From assembly GCA_016714125.1 (NCBI GenBank), contig JADJNX010000021.1:111934-175933 (forward strand): 64,000 nucleotides of DNA, read 5' to 3'. The notes under the pieces are model-generated. The model had not been told where the DNA came from. It did no database searches and saw nothing but the letters and a program-made list of their open reading frames with translations. A program made the position numbers and the translations under genes. This DNA is from Ignavibacteriales bacterium (GTDB lineage: Bacteria > Bacteroidota > Ignavibacteria > Ignavibacteriales > Ignavibacteriaceae). Position 1 is the stretch's first letter, and every line of letters starts with the position of its first letter. Positions 57,598 to 64,000 of this stretch are shown piece by piece.

Positions 57598-59116
57598 ATG
57601 AAAACACATTTAATCGTATTGTTACTGTTAATAAGCTGCACATTGATTTACCCACAGACAAAGAATCTAAAACCTGAGATGATCAAAGTTGAAGGAGGCA
57701 CCTTTACTATGGGGAGTAATGACGGGGAAAGAGATGAAAAACCGGTACATCAGGTTACCGTTGGCAGTTTCGATATTGGCAAGACAGAAGTGACCCGGGA
57801 ACTCTGGGAGAGTGTTATGGATAATACCAGCTCGAATTACATTGGCGATATCAAACCGGTCGCAAGTGTCAATTGGCTCAGTGTGGTTGAGTTCTGTAAC
57901 AAGTTAAGTGAAAAAGAGGGGTTAAAGAAAGCATATTCGATAAGTGGAAGCAGTGTTACCTGTGATTTCAATGCAAACGGATACAGGTTACCCACCGAAG
58001 CAGAATGGGAATATGCGGCATCGGGGGGGAAGCAAAGCAAGGGTTACAAATACAGTGGAGGTAATGATATCGGTAGTGTAGCATGGTATTTCGATAACTC
58101 AGGAGGTGATCCACAGAATGTTGCTACAAAACTACCCAATGAACTTGGATTATATGACATGAGTGGAAATGTATGGGAATGGTGTTGGGATTGGTATGGA
58201 GACTACACCTCATCGAGTCAGACAAACCCTGAGGGAGCAAGTGGTGGTACTGATCGAGTTTTTCGTGGTGGCAGTTATGACGACTATGCGAAATCCTGTA
58301 GAGTTGCCAAACGTCTTAGTGGCAATCCCATTCGTGATTCCAGGACTGTTGGCCTCCGTGTTGTGAGAACAATAGATTCTCCACAGCCTCAGACTCAAGA
58401 GGGACCTAAACCTGAGTTGATAGAAGTTGAAGGTGGCACCTTTACGATGGGGAGCAATGACGGAGAAAATAATGAAAAGCCTTCCATCAGGTTACTGTCA
58501 GCAGTTTTCCATAGGAAAGACAGAAGTGACCCAGGGACTATGGAAGAGTGTTATGAATAATAATCCTTCACAATTTGTTGGCGATAACAGGCCGGTTGAA
58601 ATAGTTGGCTGGAACGATGTTATTGAATTCTGTAACAAGTTAAGTGAAAGGGAAGGATTACAGAAGGCCTATTTGATAAGTGGAAGCAGTGTTACCTGTG
58701 ATTTCAATGCAAATGGTTACAGGCTCCCAACAGAGGCAGAGTGGGAATATGCTGCAAGAGGAGGGAATAAGAGTAGCGGACTAAACCACAGTGGAAGTAA
58801 TGAGATTGATAAAGTAGCCTGGTTCTGGGACAACTCGGGAAGTGCCACACACGATGTTGCTACAAAACAACCCAATGAACTTGGAATATATGACATGAGC
58901 GGTAATGTTTGGGAGTGGTGTTGGGACTGGTATGGAGACTACACCTCATCGAGTCAGACAGACCCCAGGGGGCCAAGCACAGGTTCTCTCCGTGTATTTC
59001 GTGGTGGCACCTGGAGCGGCTCGGCGTGGTTCTGCCGGGTTGCCTTCCGTTTCTTCCCTGACCCCGGTCACAGAGGCAGCGATCTTGGTTTCCGCATTGT
59101 TAGAACAAAAAAGTAG
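57598..59116 (+). CDS. Secreted protein with two tandem formylglycine-generating-enzyme/SUMF1-like domains (two frameshifts)
   Basis: A signal peptide (MKTHLIVLLLLISCTLIYPQ) is followed by two FGE-sulfatase (SUMF1, C-type-lectin-fold) domains of about 230 residues each. Both start with EVEGGTFTMGSNDGE-like sequence and contain CNKLSEKEGLKKAYSISG, YRLPTEAEWEYAA, NELGLYDMSGNVWEWCWDWY and VFRGGSYDDYAK/VFRGGTWSGSAW near the end. Two missing bases near 58485 (C run) and 58505 (T run) restore the join, giving about 506 residues. The copper-binding cysteines of true FGE are not evident, so this is more likely a binding/lectin-fold protein than an enzyme. Long stretches of the two domains are nearly identical in DNA, whereas the C-terminal 25 codons differ strongly. 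Confidence 0.85.
59015..59083 (+). other. Putative hypervariable (DGR-like) region of the second FGE domain
   Basis: The 23 codons run from AGC (after GGT GGC ACC TGG) to GAT (before CTT GGT TTC CGC). Of the 15 codons at the positions where related diversity-generating-retroelement targets have Asn in the template, 13 are NNC or NNT, as expected if AAC/AAT codons had been mutated at adenines. The fixed positions (GCG, TGC CGG GTT GCC, CGT, CCC, AGA) match the common scaffold A-xx-C-R-V-A-x-R-xxxx-P-xx-R. No template repeat or reverse transcriptase is in the window, so this is a hypothesis. Confidence 0.4.
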
Positions 59117-59270
59117 TGGTCTGACAACTACTGAGAAAACCTCAACTAAAAGAGGAGGAGTTAATCTTCATCTCCTTTTAATGGATAGTATGGGGGGCTC
59201 CATCAGATTAAAAAAAGTGGATAAACATTCTCCAATGGATCTCCATTTACCCCAAATGATTTAAACCAAC

Positions 59271-59305
59271 AAAAGCCTCAAAACAAACTGTTCTGAGGCT
59301 TTTTT
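59271..59305. terminator. Bidirectional terminator between FGE gene and tRNA-like sequence
   Basis: AAAAGCCTCA and TGAGGCTTTTTT form a stem around AAACAAACTGTTC, usable on both strands. A further half copy (AAAAGCCTCAAAACAAA) begins near 59400. Confidence 0.8.
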
Positions 59306-59306
59306 G

Positions 59307-59388
59307 TGGGCGTTCAGGGAATCGAACAGAGGACCCCTCCGACAAGTCGGAGTGCTCAGAACCGACTAAACTGATATATCATTAACCC
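59307..59388 (-). tRNA. Degenerate tRNA (possibly tRNA-Thr-derived)
   Basis: On the minus strand, pieces of a cloverleaf are visible: the D arm TTTAGTCGGTTCTGAGCA, the anticodon hairpin CTCCGACTTGTCGGAG with only five or six loop bases, the T arm GTTCGATTCCC and 3' acceptor CGCCCA. The 5' acceptor does not pair with the 3' one. Adding AA would recreate a CTTGTAA loop (anticodon TGT, Thr), but no anticodon can be assigned safely. It may be a pseudo-tRNA or a read-error casualty. The interval 59117-59628 contains nothing else except terminators. Confidence 0.5.
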
Positions 59389-59628
59389 TTTAAAACGACA
59401 AAAGCCTCAAAACAAAAATGATTTACTATCAACAGCAATCCCACTTTCCTCCTGTTTGCTTTTTGTTAAAATATTGCTTATTCTGTAGGTAAGGCTTTGC
59501 ACTATTATTGGGCACAATGATGAAGTAACAAACTCGTTGACAAAGTCGAGACTCTAAATCAAAATCAAATTTCTTTTTGAAAAAATATTCAAGAAATATT
59601 TTGGTAAGTTACATTTTAGAGAATTTCA

Positions 59629-61758
59629 ATGAATAACCTCACTAAACTTTTTATTATTTCCTTATTATTTACAGGCGCTATCTTCTCTCAGATGAAATGG
59701 AGGAAGTAAACTCACCCTATTAGGGAACAGTAAACCAGGGTGGTAAATGTAAATGACACCATTATGCTTGCTGGAATGAAATCAGGTAAAATCTTTCTAT
59801 CAATCAATTCAGGCACGAACTGGAACCAGATACTTAATGGTGATGATACCGACCCTGTACCGGATATAGAAGATATGATTTACATGAAGGATCAAATTAT
59901 CATGGCTTCTGTCAATAAAAAGGGTTTGCTTAGAACAGATGATCATGGTGTGCACTGGGAAACAATGTTTCCATTCAGTGGACAACTGTTGAAGGTAGAT
60001 TCAAATGTTGTACTTTTTATGCCCAACACTCCTTCATCCGGGCTTTATATCTCAAAAGATAAAGGTGCCAACTGGAATGAAATTCACTCACCTGAAGGTT
60101 ATCCGACTAAAGTGGCTCTTGGAAGCGACATGTCAACAATATTCAGCATATTTGGTACATCGTTTTATTCATCTGTTGATACTGCGAAAACATGGATTTT
60201 TAAAGGAGATGGAGTACCTGCCGGGATTAAATCTTTTATTGAGGCTCCCAACGGATTTCTCTTCGCAATAAATAGTAGATATGCTTTTAAAAGTATTGAT
60301 GGAGGAGTCTCCTGGGTTGTGGATCCCCCTGTAGTTGCAAATCCAAAATTGGAATATATCTCCATGATAGGTGATACTACAATTGGGGTGGCAAATTTGA
60401 ATGGTTTAAGTTCCAAACATATGCATGGCAAAAATTGGAGCGCCGTACCCAACTCCGGTAAAATGTCCCCTTATCATTTTTCCTATTCACCCGACAATTC
60501 AATTCTTTTATTGGCTGATAAGTATGGGGTTGTAAAATATCAAAATTCCACTTTTACTAACATCAGCACGGGAATAACCAGAAATTTTATTATCAATACG
60601 GTAGTCACCGGCGACACGATTTTGTGCTTTACTGAAACCGGGCTCTATATTTCTATTGATAAAGGCGAAAAGTGGAACTTAATTCCTGACGCCCCGACCA
60701 TATCATTTTATTGGTCTATAATCGATCACTCCTTATGTTTTTATTGCTAATTCTAACACTATTTATCGATCCAGTAATATGGGAGAAACCTAGTCAATCA
60801 TAATGAAGTGAAACGTATTACGGAATTTTCGGCCGGAACCAAGCAGAATATTCTTGCCATTTTAAGGAGCAATGGAGGTGGACCCAATGTATTCCAGGGT
60901 TGCAATATTCAGATGATTTTGGGTCAACCTGAAATAATTCAACTATTGGTACCATTTTTCCGAATATCATGTCGGTGAAAAAAAACCGTTGACTGTAAAA
61001 TTTATGCCACATTTGGTACTTATCTGTACCCAAATCTGGCAAGAGAAATAAAATATCGATCTCTTCAAACAATTAGCCATTTTTGACGCCGGAGTTAAAA
61101 CTGCAGACGATACATCGAGGCTCTTTACCCAACGAGAGAAGAAACGACATTATTTTCTGTCCGACGGACTTAACCTGTTTTACCAGCCTGCGAATGATAC
61201 TGTTTACAGCACTGTTTCGTCATACATCTATTTTCAGAGATATTAAAGAAAGGGAGGGATCAAATAATTTATTATAGTAAGGCAGGGACTGAGGATAACA
61301 CCACACGCCTTTCTTATATTTCACGAACAAGTTTCATATCATATTCCATAGATTCATATTTTGATGGAGGCCTTAAGAGTTCATTTTTTCAGGATTATGT
61401 CGGTAATCTTTATATTTGTTCCAAATCCACTATATACAGAGCAATTTATGACCCAACCGATGTTAAAGAGGTTACCCAAACGGAAGAAGTGAAAAAGCAG
61501 CAACCCCATCATAAGTTCTTTCCGAATCCTTTTAGTATTCAAGGAAATCTTGAAAATTCAATCGACGGGAAATTCAAATACCAAAATTGAGATGTACAAT
61601 ATACTCGGACAAAAGTACTTTCAATTTTGATGGAATCCTTGAAATTGGTAACAATTCTTTTTGATATTGATGGTAATAAATTAACATCAGGAATCCATAT
61701 CATAAGAGTTCAAACTCCTAAAGAAAATAAATACTTTAAAGTAATTTTAATGAGATAG
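59629..61758 (+). pseudogene. Secreted BNR/YCF48-like repeat protein with T9SS sorting domain (multiply broken)
   Basis: ATG 59629 starts a signal peptide (MNNLTKLFIISLLFTGAIFS). After a break, a frame at 59740-60750 carries repeats of the type IFLSINSGTNWNQIL, GLLRTDDHGVHWETMF, GLYISKDKGANWNEIH, SIDGGVSWVVDP and GLYISIDKGEKWNLIP, the pattern of BNR/sortilin/photosystem-assembly propellers. Other frames add DAGVKTADDTSRLFTQREKK, SYIYFQRY and YFDGGLKSSFFQDYVGNLYI. The end holds a divergent T9SS domain (HHKFFPNPFSIQGN, LTSGIHIIRV, KYFKVILMR). Original length would be about 700 residues. Breaks are frequent, consistent with decay or poor sequence near a contig end. Confidence 0.7.
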
Positions 61759-61918
61759 AGATTGTTGCCCTTAAATATCTTGGATGTATATTCGGAAACC
61801 AAAATATTGATAGAGGCTGCTGCGGAAATCAATACGGTAAATATGTTTATTTAAATTCCCTTCAATTTAATTAAGAACCAAAGAGCCTGTGTGTTATGTG
61901 AAATATTATTTTTTTGTA

Positions 61919-61926
61919 TATATTTG
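61919..61926 (+). promoter_or_regulatory. Bacteroidota-type -7 element upstream of the MNT-HEPN pair
   Basis: TATATTTG within TTTTTTTGTATATATTTGGA, nearly the same as before the FGE gene, 75 bp before ATG 62001. The rest of 61759-62000 holds no gene. Confidence 0.55.
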
Positions 61927-62000
61927 GACTCTCAAAGCATTCCATTTAAGAATAATATTATTTATCGAGTAATCCACCAATAAAATTGAAATTGCAGCAA

Positions 62001-62345
62001 ATGAATACAGACTTTACGATTGATAACTCTCAAGTCAGAGACCTGTTGAAACCATAATACCGAAAAAATTGTAGCGTTCTCCAAAAGATTATTTGTTTGG
62101 CTCTGCAGCGAGAGAAGAATCGGAAAAATATAACGATATCGATTTGCTGATTGTTGTCTCTGATGGTATTCACAGAAGACAGACTGCCCAACACCTCTAT
62201 CAAAAAGTCAGAAGTGGAGTAGTACCTATCGATTTTGCTAAGGTGACTGAGACAGACCATTGATCTCACAAGATCAGTTAATAAAAGGGCATATCTATTT
62301 ACAGCTTTGAAAGAAGGGATTATAATTTATGAAAGAGCAAAATGA
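62001..62345 (+). pseudogene. mntA: MNT-domain nucleotidyltransferase antitoxin (MntA-like, frameshifted)
   Basis: Pieces in more than one frame assemble into a minimal nucleotidyltransferase: LFGSAAREESEKYNDIDLLI contains the perfect GS-X10-D-X-D catalytic signature, followed by VVSDGIHRRQTAQHLYQKV, PIDFAKVTETD and finally AYLFTALKEGIIIYERAK. The start is ATG 62001; the stop TGA overlaps the ATG of the next gene (ATGA). At least two shifts are needed. MntA proteins AMPylate and silence the HEPN RNase toxin. The length of about 115 residues fits. Confidence 0.75.
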
Positions 62346-62722
62346 GTGTAAAGAATGGTTTTTTATGCTGGTTAGTATCTGAAACATTTCACTTCGGATG
62401 GAGAGTGGACTCTACCTGACTTTATTATGTTTTCATGCCCAGCAAGCTGCTTGAAAAGTTGATAAAAGTACTATTAAAAGAATTCAACCTAGATTTTCCC
62501 AAAACACACAACATCTAGATATTATTGACTCCAACTTTCCTTATTCCTGGAAATTCCTGGAACAGTTACTGAGAGTGGTAAAACACTCACAGACCATGCG
62601 GTGACATCTCAAGTTACCCGGGCAAGGTCCCAAAGTGACAGATCAATCAAGAAGAGTATAGAACTGCAACCACTTCGTGAGAAGCAATTGATTCCATAGC
62701 TGAAAATATTGACCCTGAGTAA
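62342..62722 (+). pseudogene. hepT: HEPN-domain toxin (HepT-like, frameshifted)
   Basis: Starting at ATG 62342 (overlapping the MNT stop), scattered frames give LKHFTSDGEWTLPDFI, then CFHAQQAA followed by KLIKVLLKEFNLDFPKTHNI, then YPGKVPK and finally IAENIDPE before TAA at 62720-62722. FHAQQAAEK-like sequence and the THN/THD box are HEPN hallmarks. The RX4-6H RNase motif cannot be confirmed because of errors, so toxin activity is inferred from the pair. The downstream tRNA-like repeat starts at the stop codon. Confidence 0.7.
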
Positions 62723-62762
62723 GGTTTTTTGTGGGCGCCTCAGGGAATCGGGAATAGAGGAT
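62723..62762 (+). repeat. Direct-repeat copy of the tRNA 3' end and T-run
   Basis: TTTTTTGTGGGCG followed by TCAGGGAATCG and AGAGGA is shared with 59299-59333 (the 3' part of the degenerate tRNA plus terminator T-run) with a few differences. No tRNA 5' half follows here. Confidence 0.65.
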
Positions 62763-62828
62763 CATTGTCCAAAGATATTTCTTACTCTGATGCAAGTTAT
62801 TACTTAAAGAAATTTATTCATGCAATAT

Positions 62829-63909
62829 TTACTCTTTAATTAACTGCACATTGAGCTCATACACCTCATCAATACTTATGTTGTTTATATCCTCACTCTC
62901 TCCATATAAAATGTTTATCCTCACCAACCGTGCTTAGCATCCTGGATTAGTTGGACCAAAAGAAATGGTTTTGTGTTTGTAGCAGCAGCAGCGCATAACC
63001 CTGCAAGTGTATCATTTGTGGTAATAAAGAGATTTGATTTTCTGATAAGAGATTTTAGTATGGGCATTCCCAAAGATCAAAGATTTTAAGTCAGTATTTG
63101 TATACTCTTACCAGACTGTTTAGTTGTTTGCTGCTCCTTCACCACCCTTGAGCAAATATATACCCGGGCATCACTATCCTTCATCAAGCGAGTAATCAGA
63201 TTTGCAAAATTTGAATGATTCCAGCGGGTTTTGAATTTTACCTGCTCTGTTACGTAATCCAATGAGCGGGGAATCTCCTTTCCCGGAATTTATGGAAGCG
63301 AAATTTTCAGTCAATTCATCCTCTTTCACCTGAATAAATAATCGTTTTTAAGTATTGTAACAATTCCGAAGTGGCTTTAAGATATCATAGTTTTGAGAAA
63401 CATGTGTGTCCGGTTTATCGCTCCAATCTAGATCAATTCGCCTGTCAAAGAAATTGCCTTAATTGGTTTTCTCATTCATAAAGAGTTCGGTCCAATTTCT
63501 TGTTTTGCCTTGGCTAATCTTGGCTTTCAGATTAGCCGCGAAAGTAATGGAGGTTAAGCGGAGGCAATCTGGCTACAGCAGATCAGCAACCTTTTTAAGA
63601 ACGGATTTTAGCTGTTTTAGGTAGTTTAACTCTTTTCATCTCTACTTTTGTTAGAATGAAAGATGATTTAATAAAAGGATTTCTCTCAGAGCTTTAACCG
63701 GTAGGTTGAAATAACAGCGTTAATGGACATTTGGGAAATTTCTTTTAGAGCTTCCCCCCAGTCATGTAGAATAGAGTATATCACCTAATTGATTATGTTG
63801 CCTCACTACAAGGACTTGATTTAGATCCCAGTTCTGCACAAGAATTCTTCCACTTTCGGAAAAAATTAATAGCAGTTTGCCGGAGATTGTTCTTTATTGA
63901 AACTACTGA
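62829..63909 (-). pseudogene. Glycosyltransferase family 9 (heptosyltransferase-like), fragmentary
   Basis: Minus-strand frames, joined over many breaks, give the family's N-terminal motif VLVVRQHNQLGDILYS (63772-63818 region), RRIDLDWSDKPDTHVSQ, GKGDSPLIGL, FANLITRLMKDSDARVYICS-like sequence, LIRKSNLFIT, NDTLAG, and LFGPTNPG with a tail DINNISIDEVYELNVQLIKE before TAA at 62829. These are landmarks of ADP-heptose:LPS heptosyltransferase-type enzymes (GT9). The start is uncertain (63909 is approximate). Sequence quality appears poor throughout, so the gene may be intact in the organism. Confidence 0.65.
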
Positions 63910-64000
63910 TTTTCTCAAAATTATTAAACTATTGGTTTCATCAAATACACTTAATATTCAACGATCTGTGTCCTATTGAAATATAATAGGAAGGTTTTTC

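Noticed and set aside
59117..64000. A DGR template repeat or reverse transcriptase next to the FGE-like gene
   Set aside because: I looked on both strands for an A-rich copy of the variable segment (TGCCGGGTTGCC scaffold) and for reverse-transcriptase motifs and found none in the window.
1..64000. CRISPR array or cas genes
   Set aside because: No evenly spaced direct repeats with unique spacers and no cas-like proteins were seen; the tandem AT arrays are much too short and irregular.

Overview
The window looks like a low-GC contig from a member of the Ignavibacteria/Chlorobi side of the Bacteroidota. The evidence is: at least six secreted proteins ending in a type IX secretion (T9SS) sorting domain of the PNPFNPST type, a PorV/PorQ-family protein, TonB-dependent receptors with carboxypeptidase-regulatory N-domains, a DUF4249 lipoprotein, promoters of the Bacteroidota TAnnTTTG type, and a fused 2-oxoglutarate dehydrogenase/decarboxylase. 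No ribosomal RNA, CRISPR array, integrase or transposase was seen.

Layout. 1-5.3 kb: truncated membrane sensor, menC (menaquinone), and two secreted proteins. 5.4-12.5 kb: phosphoesterase, a large Cache-PAS-CBS-DUF294 signalling protein, a DUF485/acetate symporter pair and a porin, which together read as a regulated carboxylate-uptake locus. 12.5-14.7 kb: an accessory secreted gene between copies of the tRNA-Thr terminator, tRNA-Thr, and a lipoprotein. 14.8-26.4 kb: extracellular alpha-amylase coupled to a soluble histidine kinase, an M24 peptidase, a 947-residue T9SS protein, yidD, pyrE and a dipeptidyl peptidase IV. 26.5-38.8 kb: a five-gene surface operon (TonB receptor, secreted protein, PorV-like protein, IPT lipoprotein, T9SS beta-propeller), then a second TonB receptor with its DUF4249 partner. 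38.9-46 kb: a complete TetR-controlled ABC export operon (adaptor, two ATPases, TolC, two permeases). 46-57 kb: EamA transporter, pdxH, kgd, PAS histidine kinase, lipoproteins, lgt, and an outer-membrane protein of DUF6588 type. 57.5-64 kb: accessory end with a tandem formylglycine-generating-enzyme-like protein, a degenerate tRNA, a decayed or poorly sequenced secreted protein, an MNT-HEPN toxin-antitoxin pair and a glycosyltransferase 9.

Quality. About seventeen genes, including housekeeping genes such as pdxH and yidD, are interrupted by single-base shifts, almost all at homopolymers and mostly undercalled. This points to sequencing error rather than mass gene decay. Density rises sharply after about 60.7 kb, where reading frames survive only as fragments. 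Several genes are therefore annotated across their shifts.

Most worth a second look: the C-terminal domain of the tandem FGE-like protein carries a codon pattern like a diversity-generating retroelement variable region (no template or reverse transcriptase is visible in the window). Two accessory segments are also bracketed by direct repeats made of a tRNA 3' end plus its terminator, one of them enclosing the MNT-HEPN pair.
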